From Tyto alba (taxonomy: Eukaryota > Chordata > Aves > Strigiformes > Tytonidae): a stretch of 64,000 bases of DNA. Below, in pieces: positions 1 through 33,713 of this stretch (its first letter is position 1; every line of letters starts with the position of its first letter). The translations under genes were made by a program, and so were the position numbers. The notes beneath the pieces were generated by a model, which saw only the letters and a program-made list of their open reading frames with translations, was not told the DNA's origin and ran no database searches. The stretch covers positions 5,301,427 to 5,365,426 of the forward strand of contig NW_024881296.1 in assembly GCF_018691265.1 (NCBI RefSeq), written 5' to 3'.

Positions 1-1820
1 GAAAGGAAGGGTGATTTGTTTCAATTCTGTCTTTCGTGCTGATGGGTGTATTGTGTATAACTGAATAGACTGCATATCTTCTGTCTCATCAGTCTTTAAA
101 TATTTTTCCTAATTCAATCACGTATATAGAATATCTAAAGTAAGGTCATGGGTACACCCGAAGTGCTTTAATGGTGTAGAAGGGCACACAAACAGTGTTT
201 GGACCAAGCTGATTAATACTTAATAGCAGACCTGATTAGATGTTGTATGACATCCCTCAAAAAAGCAGATATTTGACCTGAGTAGTATAGCTGCAGTGAT
301 ACTTAAAAGAAATACAGAAATCAATAATGAGTCTTCAGCTTTTAGCTTAGTCTTCAGCTTGGATTCTCTTGGATTCACTCTTTTTGGATGATACAGAAGT
401 TAGTGACCTTTTGCTCAATCGAGCAGAATGACCTAGTAAATGCCAACTATATAATTAGGGCTTATTAAAATCAGCACAGATTGAATAGTTAAGATTCAAT
501 AAACTGAAATGGATGTTTAATGTCCTTATTGGACCAAGCAAAACATTTGACTAAGAGAGTTGCTTTTAAGTCTCTTGTTATGAGCTCAAGCTACTCTCAT
601 ACTAGTTTGGTTTCAATCTGTTCTGTATAATACTGATTAGCAAGGGGCGTGCATTGCTGAACCACTGTTTAGAATATATGTATTGTTGTTTGAATGCATA
701 CTTATGAAATAAATTCTTAAAATGGAGATGTTTAGGTTGGTATGTTGTTTTTTTTTTTTTAACCGTGAGAACCATTTCTCTGTAACGGTTACCAAAATAT
801 CTCCTGTTTGTTCAAAACATTTTTTTGTATTCACAGATTTGGTGATACACTGTTCTGAAGTTATCTGTGCTCTCTGAATGATGTTAAATTGTGGAGCTCA
901 AACTTTTATTTTGAACTCAAGCAAAATGTTCCATCAGACTACCATAGAAGTTATGCTTCAGTGTGTAAATGTAACTTTTCTTTTTTCCCCAATAAGTAAG
1001 TCATGAAGACAAACTGGCTTAACCATTATACTGAATTTCTAATATTAGATGAGTCTTTTTTTAGCGTACTGATGTCTTGTGATCCTACTGGATGATGCAT
1101 GTGGAATTGTTGGAAAGATTCTTGTTTTTTCTTAAACTATTTCAACAAAAACATTAGCTAAGGTAATTAATATTGCTCAGAGTAGTATACGAGACCATGG
1201 TTGGACAGAGGAATGTGGTATCTGTACCACTGGAATCTCGGCTGCTGGAGATTAATACCATTCATTAGTTTGAGGTGGTTTTAGGAACTCTTTCCTATCC
1301 AACTATCTGACTGGGAAGTGTGATTCTTCTAGTGTGAAATGGTTTGGCATTAACCTAAGACTTTTCCAATTGCAGAAAGGCCTAAGCATTTCTTAAGGGT
1401 TGAAATAATAAGGCTATAGCACAATGTGTGGCTACAGATTTGCTGTGGAAAATATGAATTGCCTGGATGCTTCTTTTCTTTGAGCTGGTTTTAAAAGTGA
1501 GAATGGAAGTACCATTTGCTCAACTGCCTTTAGAACTACAAGTTTGCTGCCTTCTTCAAGAGCGAGTCAGAAGAGGGGGTTTACTTGAATATAAGTAGCC
1601 TAGAATAGGAAGAGGTTTCCCAGCTATATAGTGCAGTTTCTGCTTTCTGAAGCAGTGCTGAGCAATGCTATTCATAGCTCAAAGCTATAAGTTGAAGTAG
1701 GGGGAGAGCTGGGGGAGACTTGCTAATGAAATCCTGCTGAACTGTTCAACATCTCATCCTACCTGAATCTTTATATATCGGTTTCATTATTTCAATATTA
1801 CTTTCTAATATTTATTTTAG
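1..1820 (+). other. GALNT2: GALNT2 intron (3' part) upstream of first exon in window
   Basis: This is AT-rich intronic sequence that ends in a normal acceptor (polypyrimidine tract, then TTTTAG at 1815-1820). It contains a short T-run near 749-760. I recognise no exon, RNA gene or mobile element in it. Confidence 0.85.
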
Positions 1821-22736
<20,916 letters not shown>

Positions 22737-25470
22737 GAGGACTTACAAGCAAAATGCTGTTTTGATTCATAGACGTTGGGCAAAGTTTTGATTGAATTAC
22801 TGATGTATTTCTTAAAACTTTCCACGGAACTTATATACCTCAGTATTCCACCTTTATCTGAAAGTAGGAGAGTGCTGAAGCAGACACCAGGGATCCAGGG
22901 GGCTTGGAGCACTGCAGAGATGTCACTGAACGTGCCTGCAGCACAATTCCTTCTTGGTGTGAAGACTTCAACGATTCCTTTCTGTCTTCAGTTATGTACT
23001 TGCACAGCAGATAATTAACTCTAGGAACAACTGATGTATGATAAAAAAAAGGATCTGAAGAAACACCTGTGGGGAAGAGGGTGTGGGAGGGAGGGTGGGA
23101 AAATTTACTAGGAGAAGGTCACTTGAAAACTCCATTTGCATAGAAGTCATGGTTTGTCGTTTCCAGAAACAGAAGTGTCATTTTGAAGGTTTGTTTTTTT
23201 TTTTCTCCTGTGTGTACTTGGTAATTTGAATATGAACTTTTCTATGATGGACTCTAAATATAAATATATAAAAGTATATATATTGTCAGCTCCCAATGAT
23301 TTCTATCAGTTTTCATCATCCTATAATTATCAACAAAGTGATTGAGATATGTATAGCCAGAAATTGGATTGAAATGCTAGGAGAGTGAAACTTTATGAAG
23401 GTGCGGATTTTGTGCTGCTGAGTATGATGTCCGTGCTAACACTGGATTGCAAACTGGATCTACTTCTTAACACTTTGCCCTCACTGGAGATCCTGAAACT
23501 CAGGAGGAGAAAGAAAATAGCCGAATAAGCCAATACATCTGCACAGATGATTGCTTGGATTGTTTGTTCCAACTTGGAAATTCATTACATATACTCTGGA
23601 TAACGTTAAACTTGTACTTGATATTTGTGTTGATCATTTCTGTAGTACTTTGTCTTTAAAATACTTCCTTTGTTACAAAATAATATAAACAGGGCAGATC
23701 TTTCATGCAGCCATGTGGGTTCAGCACAGTTTTATTCTGGGCCCAAATGAGAAAAATTTCTTTGTCTCAAACTTCCCTTTTGAGTTGTAGAAGTAAGATA
23801 GATTGGTAATGTCACTGTTGACAGCACAAGATCTGAATTTTAATTTGCAAGGATGAGCAGCTATGTAATATCTCTGAATTGCACTTGCTTAATTTATAGA
23901 CCTACTACTGGGGAATTTTCTTCCATTTTGTTTCCTTAAATGTGGCTTTTGAATGGATTCAGGCTTGGCTCTGGGAATCATCCTGGATACCAGCAAATCC
24001 TATGTGTTTTTAACCAGAGAAACCATGCATTTTGCAGCTTCAGTATGGCTGTTGTAATTTTTATATTAAAATAGTAGTCAAAGTTAACCCCAACTTTGAC
24101 CTGTCCTTTCTTATGTTTGCGTAGAGTGTATACTTTTTTTTATTAAAAGCAAATGCTTTGGTGAGCTTTTAAAATGAAAAGGAAAGGTAAATAAGTACTA
24201 AGAAGGAAGACAGCGTTGACAGAAATTAGTGCAGGCATGCAGTACCAGGAAGTGGTTTTGGTAAGATGATGGATCTTGGAAAAATGTAAGGGTTGATCAT
24301 AAGGAGATGAAAAACATCTGCTGTACTGTAGTATTCTGGTACAGTTCCCCTCTTCCTTAGTTCCTGGAAGTAGAGTAGTTCCTGATTTTTCGATTTTCTT
24401 TGGCTGTGTCTATATGTTAGGTGGTAATCTTCTGGGCAAAATGGCTTTAACTGTGCCAGCCAGTGTGCCCATAAAGACCTTGTGTATCTGAAGTTATGAC
24501 TTGCAAGTACTTGCATACCTTTTGGATGGGGGCATTAAATCCAGTTTCTCCCATCCATCACCTGATATTTTTAATGAATAATTAGTACTTTTCTTTTTTG
24601 CTTCTTCACAATCCACTTTCTTTAAAACTTCACTGTTTTAGAGGCCATATCGTAGATAAACTGTTTTTCAGCTTTTAGTCTCTCCTTACGTGTAGCCTTT
24701 TAACCTAGCTGAGAACTTGAAGGATGTGATTCATAAACATAGCAGTAGATTTTTTCATATTCTGGAATATTAAATGCTGAAATATGGGCTCAGCAGCAAG
24801 CCAGTTGTTTAAGGTTTTAAAAAAAAGAATTTAAAAGAACCCACCCAACCACTCGGCTTCTACTGTGGAGGTATTTCCATTTGCAACTTTGATTGTAGTA
24901 TGGGTAGTACTAACTGAAATCAGCAGTTGCAACTCTGAATAATGACCTGCCTCTTATTTTTGAATCACAATTGCTAGTAAAAAAAAAAAATCCATATTCC
25001 ACCTCTTAAGTCTTTAATGTCAACTGCTATCATACAAAGTAGGAATATTTTCCACTAATTCCCCATGGATGCTGTGCTTAGGGGTCGTGATATAGGAGCT
25101 GTATGTTGCTTTTTTTTTTTTTGAGAGAAAAGACAGGAAGTGGTGTCCTTTTGTTATGTTTACATGACAGTGTGCCAAAGTTACTTACTGTGATTTTAGG
25201 GGTTTTTAATGTTGAAAAAATTTGCCCATTTGAAAGACAAATTAAGAGCCCTTGAAGCAAATTGCAATGGAGTCTCCTGAGAACTTTTCTTACTGTCTTC
25301 AGAGCAAGAATGTTGATATTGTTTGTTTTGCAGATTTTCAAAGCATAGTTTGGAAACTGTTTTTTCAGTTGGTTTGAAAAGTCTGCTGTACAGAGCTTGT
25401 ACTTTGTTCATTTTATAGATGGAAACCATCCTTGAAAAATTGTTTAACTTAAATAAAGAAGAATGCTTTA
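22737..25470 (+). other. GALNT2: GALNT2 3' UTR (probable extent)
   Basis: Non-coding, AT-rich sequence follows the stop codon. Its length, about 2.7 kb, is close to the human GALNT2 3' UTR as I recall it. Weaker ATTAAA signals at 24065-24070 and 24142-24147 could give shorter forms. An AU-rich stretch occurs at 23255-23285. The end is inferred from the signal at 25452. Confidence 0.6.
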
Positions 25471-25489
25471 TAGATAAGTGTGTGGTGGC
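25452..25489 (+). terminator. GALNT2: Probable GALNT2 polyadenylation signal
   Basis: A canonical AATAAA at 25452-25457 is followed about 20 nt later by the GU-rich stretch GTGTGTGGTGG at about 25478-25488. Cleavage would fall near 25470. It is the best signal downstream of the stop, but no transcript evidence is available here. Confidence 0.6.
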
Positions 25490-26887
25490 TAATATAACTG
25501 AGTAAAACCAGAAAGTGTGCCTGGAGCTTGTAGATTGAAGTAGTTTTCAAATGCCTCAGTTCACTTCGTTGTTTCATAAAGTTTCTGATCTGAAAGGGTG
25601 TATATGTGGGTGTATACTTGCATTTATGAAAAGATAATTTGTTGTATTTAAATTAATATGATAGTTTGGGGGAAATTCTCTTATTTTAGAAGCTGCTTTA
25701 CTTTAAGGAGTGAGTTAACACTGACTGTAGTCACCTGAAAATATACTGTCAAGGCACTTCTCCTGCCCCATTAGGCCTAATCTTGAGATTAGGCACTGTC
25801 GCCCTCTCAGCTGCCAGAAATCGCGATGCCAGGCGCGGCCGGGCGTCCTGCCACCTGCGGAACCATTCCAGCAGCAGCTCGGTTGGTTGGGGTGCCTGTC
25901 CTCATTTCCTCCTGTTGTCTTTCTGCTGTCTATTGTGCAGGGTACTAACTCAGATGTCTGTGGTGAGCTTGAAGCTAGATCTTAAATACTCGGTATTTAA
26001 AACAAAAAAAAAAAACCACACTTTTTTTTTTTTTTAAGGTGCTTTTGGGAGTAAATACTACACAGGTCTAGTTTAGAGAGCTTGCAAATGAACTTGCACA
26101 TTTGGGAAGGGAGCAGATCCTCCATGGTAGGTGATGGACAGCTGTGAAAGTGTGAGATTCTCCTACTGCTGTAAGAGTAAGTAGGGCTGCAGCCAGGGCA
26201 CAGTGCTCAGTTACAGCATCACCTTGGCAGAGGTGGTACAACAGACAGTACAGTGCTCGCTGTGGCAGGTAGATGGGAAGCGAGAGAATGAATAAAATAA
26301 AAAAAAATCTCATCTGTGGTGTTTCATCCAGCTTCAGAGACTCCTCAAGTCAGTTTTTGGGGCACAACCTTCTTTTCCACTCTGTGGCATACAGGACTAT
26401 GATCTTTGCTTCTGGTCTAGGAAATTCAGCTTTACAGTTAGCTCCAAGGACATGATCAGGTAGCCTAACCTACAGAAGCATTTATAGGAAAGACTTAAAC
26501 CCTTTTACTCTTTTAATTGTACTGACATGAAGATTTTTTTACCTATGAGGCTGTAGGAAAGGATAGTTCTTGAATGCAAACTTACTCTCCCTGTGTACCA
26601 GAAGTCAGTGACTAGTTGGTACCTTTCAAAAAGTCTAAATCAAGCAAATACATCTTTAATATTAATGGTTGGCAAAAATTAAAAGTCTGTCAAACTGCAG
26701 TAAACTAAAGGAACGAGCCTGCATTTGCAGATTATATCTTGAGATCTTGAATGAGGATTCTCCATCTTAAATGCCCTTTGATACCTGTGCACTGATGGGT
26801 AATATTAAAAGATAATTAAAACCGGTTTCTGGCAGTAGAAGCTTTTAATCTAATCCGGTGTTAAATGTAAAGTCTGTCTCATGTCTC
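25490..26887. other. Intergenic, no gene recognised
   Basis: AT-rich intergenic sequence with one compact CpG-dense patch at 25798-25865 and A/T runs near 26003-26036. Small open frames on both strands show no similarity I recognise. Confidence 0.75.
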
Positions 26888-27862
26888 AGCTGGACAGGGG
26901 AGAAAAAATATAACAAAAGGCTCGTGGGTCGAGATAAGGACAGGAAAAATCTCTCACCGATTACCAGCATGGGCAAAAGAGACTCAGCTTGGGGAAATTA
27001 GCTTAATTTATTACCAATAAAATCAGAGAGACGAGACAATGAGAAATAAAACCAATTCTCAAAACCCCTTCCCACACCCCTCCCTTCTTCCAGGGCTTCT
27101 CTACCTCCTCTCCTCCGCGGCACAGGGGGATGTGGGTTGTGGTCAGATTCATCACCCTTTGTCTCTGCTGCTCCTTCCTCCTCAGGGGAGGACTCCTCAC
27201 ACCCTTCCCCTGCTCCAGCGTGGGGTCCCTCCCACAAGAGACAGTCCTCCAGGAACTTCTCCAGCGTGAATCCTTCCCACAGGCTGCAGCTCTTCACAAA
27301 CTGCTCCACCGTGGGTCCCTCCCATGGGGTGCAGTCCTTCAGAAACAGACTGCTCCAGCGTGGGTCCCCCACAGGGTCACAAGTCCTGCCAGCAAACCTG
27401 CTCCAGCGTGGGCTTCCCACAGGGTCACAGCCTCCTTTGGGCACCCACCTGCTCTGGCGTGGGGTCCTCCCGGGGCTGCAGGTGGGGATCTGTTCCACCA
27501 TGGACCTCCACGGGCTGCAGGGGCACAGCCTGCCTCACCGTGGGCTTCCCCACGGGCTGCAGGGGAATCTCTGCTCCTGCCCCTGGAGCAGCTCCTGCCC
27601 CTCCTTCACTGACCTTGGGGTCTGCAGAGTTGTTGCTCCCATTCTCACTCCTCTCTCCGCTGCAGGTTAACCCAGCTAGTTTCCACTGTTTTAAATATGT
27701 TCTCCCAGAGGTGCTACCACTGTGACTGATGGGCTCGGCCTTGGCCAGCGGTGGATCCGTCTTGGAGCTGGCTGGCACTGGCTCCATCGGACACAGGAGA
27801 AGCTTCTGGCAGAAGCCACCCCCGTAATCCCTACCAAAGCCTTGGCACAAAAGCCCAAAACA
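26888..27862 (-). mobile_element. Endogenous retrovirus LTR copy 1 (3' end truncated)
   Basis: This ~975-bp copy aligns along its whole length with the LTR at 29544-30624, including the shared AT-rich block with two AATAAA motifs (one on each strand) near 27008-27025 and the opposite end near 27862. It lacks the ~80 bp of the LTR's 3' end. The orientation is inferred from the second copy, whose - strand begins TGTATTGGG and ends CACCA. I associate this LTR type with avian ERVL-like elements, from memory of bird genomes. The central part is a tandem array of ~45-bp units. Open frames of 130-180 codons occur in several frames on both strands and are not genes. Confidence 0.8.
27202..27590 (-). 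repeat. Tandem ~45-bp unit array inside LTR copy 1
   Basis: About eight head-to-tail units of 39-51 bp each begin with a variant of TGCTCCAGCGTGGG on the + strand, followed by TCCCACAGGG and a variable tail. The units are diverged from each other, so the array is old. It is shared with copy 2. Confidence 0.85.
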
Positions 27863-29543
27863 TTGGGAGAGTTTCAAAGGCTGTAATCTACCTGAGGTAA
27901 GGACTGTTGTCTTTTTTAAAGTGGGTCCTATAGAGCATTCTCCAGTTCACGTCTGGGGTGTCATTGCCATAACCTTAGTTATTTTAAAATGTTATATTTT
28001 TGTATACAAAAATATATTTTTGCCTTACTTAAATCTATACTAAATGTAGATGCTCTATAAAATTTACGAATTTATGTGGTCCTGAGTTGCACGCATGCAT
28101 CACCTGTGTCCTCATTCAGCCTAAAATACAATGAATAATTTCATAGCAATAACTTGTTATAGAACACTCTAGCAAGAAGCTTGTTCCTGTACAGAATGAT
28201 TTCAGATGAATAGAAACCACTGAAAAAAAAATAGTCTAGAATAATAAGCCATGATTACCAAATGAGCACAAATGTCAGGGTTGCATCTTTTGTCAGACTG
28301 CACGTTTTATTTACAGCTTAACATCCAGAAGCTATTTTAAGATCTGCTAGTAATCAAGCTTAAAAATTTGGAATAAAGTCAGTCCACAGATGTTCTCGCT
28401 GCACAGCCCTCCAAGAGATTGTCTGAATGGGTGCAAAATACCCTTTTAATTTGATGTGATTTCTTGCAGCACGTTGTTGCTCTGTATGCAGGAAGAGGGA
28501 CCTGTTTGATTTTAAGTCCCTATTTCTACCCAGCAGATGATTTTAATCCAAGGATTTTTTTATTTTTATTTTATTTTATTAAAAAGTATCTGGAAGTATC
28601 AAATAGCTATATTTTCTGCCATACCTGTATTAATTAAACCTCAACTTTGGCAATCTGGGCACTGTAGTAAAAAGAGTGTTAGAAAATTACTACCAACAGG
28701 CTGTTGTTTTCTGGTTTCATGGTGAACACCACTTCTGCAAAACACTTTTTTCTTAACTTTTATGCCACCTTTCTTCCTGTCCAGCAGGTTGTTTTTTCAG
28801 TGGAAGAAAGATGGATTCCTGGGTGGCAGCTCCGTGTTCAGCTGAGCCAGCCTATTTGTTGCTTGCCAAGAGGGAGAGGGAGAGGTGTGCTGATCCTGCC
28901 TGTCCTCCCACGTGCTTGCATTGGTGCCCATTCCGTGAGACAATTAAGTGAATAAAGCACCAGGACATCATCAACTTTATTTTGTTCTGTCTATCTTGCA
29001 GAGTTGAGTTGGCCTTTAGAAGGGTCTGGAGAGCTGGAGTTGGCACAAAGTGGCAGGGTTTCATAACTAGAAGCAGGCGAGGAGGAAAGATGTTGAACTC
29101 CCCCCTGCACTCCCCAGCACCAGCGAAACACAAAAGCAGCTTGCCCGTCCTGTGGAGCTGGGGGATTCAGCATCTGCTCAAGGTATTGCTCCTCCCTGCT
29201 CATCACTGTGAGATCTTTAGGTACAGTTTTGTCACCATCCTGTGCTGGTGTGTGAGGTAGCAGCAGTTAAAAGGAGCATTAGGAATGCCTCATGGTGTGC
29301 CAGCGTGGGATGTAAGGAAAGTTGGCCAAAAAAAACCCAACCCAAAAACATGGAAGGAGCGTTGTTATCTTCAGTAGCTGAAAGCCATTCAAGCTTGGCT
29401 TAACTAGATCGTAAAATCAAACCTCTTGTCTTTATGAGAGAGCATGAACTGGGAAATGTTCTGTTTTGCTTTTCAGTTGAGATGCCTTCAATATGAATAA
29501 TAATAATAATTATTACTTATACCAAAAAAGTCTTATTACTATA
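27863..29543. other. Sequence between the two LTR copies
   Basis: About 1.7 kb without recognisable gag, pol or other retroviral coding motifs, so there is no evidence that it is a proviral interior. An (AAT)n run lies at 29496-29511. The open frames at 28852-29260 on both strands resemble nothing known. Confidence 0.7.
29496..29511. repeat. (AAT)n microsatellite
   Basis: About five AAT units upstream of LTR copy 2. Confidence 0.85.
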
Positions 29544-30624
29544 TGGTGAGTTGACCTTGGCTGGACACGAGGTGCCCACCAAAGCTGCTCTATCGCCCCC
29601 CCTCCTTGGATGGACATGAGAGAGAAAGCGTAGCAAAAGGCTCATGGGTCAAGATAAGGACGGGAAAAATCACTCACCAATTACCATCACAGAAGAAACA
29701 CTTGACTTGGGGAAAAATTAATTTATTACCAATAAAATCAGAGAGATGAGAGAATGAGAAATAAAACCAAATCTTAAAACACCTTCCCCCACCCCTCCCT
29801 TCTTCCTGGGCTTAACTTCACTCCCCATTTCCCTACCTCCTCCCCTCCAAAAGCACAGGGAACAGGGATGGGGGGTCATGGTCAGTCCCTCACACACTGT
29901 CTCTTTCTCTCCTTCCTCCTCAGGGGAGGACTCCTCACACCCTTCCCCTGCTCCAGCGTGGGGTCCCTCCCACAAGAGACAGTCCTCCAGGAACTTCTCC
30001 AGCGTGAATCCTTCCCACAGGCTGCAGCTCTTCACAAACTGCTCCACCGTGGGTCCCTCCCATGGGGTGCAGTCCTTCAGAAACAGACTGCTCCAGCGTG
30101 GGTCCCCCACAGGGTCACAAGTCCTGCCAGCAAACCTGCTCCAGCGTGGGCTTCCCACAGGGTCACAGCCTCCTTTGGGCACCCACCTGCTCTGGCGTGG
30201 GGTCCTCCCGGGGCTGCAGGTGGGGATCTGTTCCACCATGGACCTCCACGGGCTGCAGGGGCACAGCCTGCCTCACCGTGGGCTTCCCCACGGGCTGCAG
30301 GGGAATCTCTGCTCCTGCCCCTGGAGCAGCTCCTGCCCCTCCTTCACTGACCTTGGGGTCTGCAGAGTTGTTGCTCTTACATATTCTCACCCTCTCTCTG
30401 ACTACAGTTGCTGTTGCGCAGCTTTTTTTCCCCTTCTTAAATATGTTCTCCCAGAGGTGCTACCACTGTGACTGATGGGCTTGGCCTCGGCTGGTGGTGG
30501 GTCAGTGTTGGAGCTGGCTGGCACTGGCTCTGTTGGACATCAGGGAAGCTTCTGGCAGCTTCTCACAGAAGCCACCACTCTAGTCCTCCCCACTATGAAA
30601 ACCTTGCTGTGCAAACCCAATACA
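29544..30624 (-). mobile_element. Endogenous retrovirus LTR copy 2 (near full length, solo)
   Basis: This ~1.08-kb LTR on the - strand starts TGTATTGGG near 30624 and ends CTCACCA at 29544, so TG...CA ends are present. No target-site duplication is evident in the immediate flanks (CTATA left, TACTG right). No retroviral internal region adjoins it, so it looks like a solo LTR. Its core (29909-30376) is identical to the core of copy 1 over 468 bp with no gap, while both flanks differ by many substitutions and indels. Confidence 0.82.
29940..30328 (-). repeat. Tandem ~45-bp unit array inside LTR copy 2
   Basis: The same eight-unit array as in copy 1, base for base identical and shifted by exactly 2,738 bp. 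Confidence 0.85.
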
Positions 30625-33600
30625 TACTGATGTCTGAGTTTTTAGCCAGAAGTACCTGTAGTGGCAAGAAAGGAGAAAGAGGGAGTGAAAGAAAAAGGTT
30701 TTAAGTTGCATCAAGGTCTTGGTTTCAACAGCAAGATAATGTTTGATAGGGACTTTTGTGCTTGGAAGGGACATAACGCTTTGGTTTAGATGATCTTGAG
30801 AAAGAAGATGCTCTGTCTTGCATGCCATTTGTCTTTTGTGCAATATGGTGCAAACCATACTGGTGTTAGGCTCTCTGCCAGCTGGCTTCAGAATTGTGTG
30901 AAGATGTTGCTTTTACTTTTCCTATTGAACGAGTTATTTGAGAGATGGTGGCATCTTTAGGTCACTGATGAGGGTCAGAGCTTCTGTCATAGTAGGAGCT
31001 ACAAAAGAAGATGACACATCTTACTGGTATCTTGATGTCTGGTAGAAAAGATGAAAAAAAAGTGAAGTGGGAAAAAGAGGTGCAAAATGAGAGGGTGTGA
31101 GGAAGCAGCTGCAGAGGTGCAGCTTGGAATGCTATGTCAAAGTCAGTAAATTCATAGTTTAAGGTAAAATGAGATCTAGTCATCCTGTGCTCTACAGTAT
31201 AAGCTGTAACATCTTTGACAGTGACCTGTGCCACCTCCTCAGATTCCGTTTGGTTGTGACCTTGCACGAGAGCATTCAGCTCAGATGTAAAAGACTGGAT
31301 ACAGTTTTCAAAAGTGTTTAGGACAGTTTTTTAAAAACAAAATTTAGGCAGTTAAACATCTTGGGAAACTGGTGAATTTCAGAATTAGGAAATCTTATTC
31401 TTCAGCTGATCTAATTATCTTCTTGTCAGCTATTCCAAGTTTGTTTTAATGTGTAATTGGTTCCAGGCTGAATGTCTAGATTTGACTCCCACCCATTTTG
31501 CCTGTTAATTAAGTTTTATTCCTCAAAATATCCTTCTTTGTATCAGAGCTTCTGCAGTCTGATTCTGTCATCTCTTAACTTTTCCCCTCACATACTGAGC
31601 CTCTTAAGCTAGCTGAGAAGCAGGTTTTTCAGACCATCCGTCGCTACAGCTGCTCCCTGAGCTGTCCTCAAGGCAGATGGAGGGCTGGTGAGGAATGAAG
31701 GTACTCCTCTCAACTCCAGTAAAAATAGGACGAGCCCCTTACGGCTGTTACTTGTGTTAAGATTCCCACTGATGCTTACCACTCATGTTGTACTTTGGGC
31801 TTTGCAATAAAGACAGGCAGCTTTTAGACAGTGCTTTGAGACCGATCCTGAGGGGTGGGACATCTTCCTTGGCTTCCAGCAAATCCAGCATAGCATGGTA
31901 ATCAGTGTTGGGCCTGTACGTGGTAAGACAGTGTGTGTGGGATTTTTGATGAAAGCAATAGTTAAAACACTGCTAGATGCCCATGAGCAGTAATTGCAGG
32001 CTGCTGATCTGAACTGATACTCTTGAGGGTCTCTCGGTTTGCTCAGGGAACATAACAAAAATTGCTTGTCCATCTGGGATCTCTGACCTGTTGTGGTTCC
32101 CATTTTTCAGAACAGGATTATGTGCTGGAATAGATCAAAGTATTCACACAGTGCGCTGGTAAATCTTGGGAAACATGGGGAAAATGGAATAAGGGAGGCA
32201 GACATAGCTCAATTACAAGCTGAGTGGCACAGAGTGGATGCTGTGGCCTACTTTTTTTCCCTGTTAATTTGAAGTCCTTTATTAGCAAGGAGCACAAATT
32301 GTCTTGCTCCATCTGATTTGAACTGGAAAGGCAGGGTGACTTTACAAGAAGTGGTTAGATCATGAACAGTAAGGAGAATATGGATAGGGAGTTAACCGTT
32401 GGTTGTTCTTTACAAACAGTGAATGCGAAGGCAGAAAAGGATGTTCTCAGGCACCAAGTTTAAGACAGAAGTACTTCACACTGTTGAAAATTACCCCATG
32501 AATCCGAAAGCCCTTTCAGTGAAGAAAAAGGCTGTAGAGCATGCACCAGGAAGAATCTCTAAGTCAGAGACTGATGGGAGCTTGGAGGGTTGGTGGAGGA
32601 AATAGCATTCAGTGTTAATCTCATTCCTTTGGTCTTTCCTTAAGCATTTGGTTAGTGGGTTACTTCACCCTTTGGTCAGTGCTGACTGACAGTTTCCAGC
32701 TGAAGTGTCCTGGGTAGCTCGTACCTGAGACTGGACAAGGAGGCAGCTGCCCAGAGCACGTTGGGGAACAGTGGGCCAGGTAAGCAACAGTGCATCGCCA
32801 GGAGCGTGCAAGGTGGCGTGCCAACGGAGCACACCCAGAAGTAATTACCAAGCAGCTGATATTAAATATGCTAGGTGGATAATACCATCTCGAGATCCTA
32901 TTTCAAATTACCTTTCTTTGCTACAGCTTACTTACAAAGTGGTCTCCTTAAACTCTTTTGTAAAATGTGAAAAGATTTTTGGTTGATTTTGATATTATAA
33001 AGGCAAATGGCTGCAGAAAGTTTTTAAATTTCAGACTTTCATCTAGAAAGAGGAAATATGAAAAAATGATCCTAGGAAAGAACAGGAAATTAACTTTGTA
33101 TTTTCTTGTGAATAGAAGAAGTCTAGTGCCTTCAGGGATCAAATTCCATATGCCATTTTAAGAATTTCCTTCCTATCCAAAGCTGCTACAGATACAAACC
33201 CCTAAGAATCAGCATTCTCAATAGCCTCTTAGGTGGAAGATGGTATCTTTGACATTCTGGTGTCTCTTCATTGCACAGTCCCAAAAGACAGTCTTTGAGA
33301 GCTTCTGAAGAAAACAAGTTTTTACAGACTTCTGAAAACATACCATGAGATTTTCCATTAGCCGGGATGCAATGATCTTTGTGCGTCATCTGAATTTAGA
33401 CCTTTATTAGCAGTGCTTGGAGAAAGACTTGTACGAGCTTCTGAATATCCTCACCTGGCACAAAGGGGGTCCTAGTTCAAGACAGGGCAACCTGGGCCTC
33501 ATTGCTTAGAGAAATAATGACAAAAAGGGGAAGTGGCTTTTGAAACCTGGGAACTTCTGGGCTGTGGGATTGGTGGGAACCAGCCCCACTGTTTTTGTTA

Positions 33601-33700
33601 GTGTCAGTACTATACTTTTGTGATCCGTTTCATATGGATGAAAACAATTTCTGGCAGTGAAGCTGGAGACATGTCCAGCCTGTGTGGAACAGAACTGAGC
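30625..33700. other. Intergenic, no gene recognised
   Basis: About 3 kb of mixed-composition sequence. Several short open frames (for example 30962-31267 and 31783-32103 on the - strand) show no known similarity. The last ~100 bp may be a badly decayed part of the reverse transcriptase, because stops are frequent there in the pol frame. Confidence 0.7.
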
Positions 33701-33713
33701 CTGGCAGGAGTGA

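Noticed and set aside
26998..27725. Several 130-177 codon frames as novel genes
   Set aside because: They lie entirely inside an LTR repeat, occur in several frames on both strands, and recur at 29.7-30.5 kb. They reflect a stop-poor repeat unit.
26888..30624. The two LTRs as ends of one provirus
   Set aside because: The 1.7 kb between them shows no retroviral coding motif, one LTR lacks its 3' end, and flanking divergence is unequal. Separate insertions fit better.
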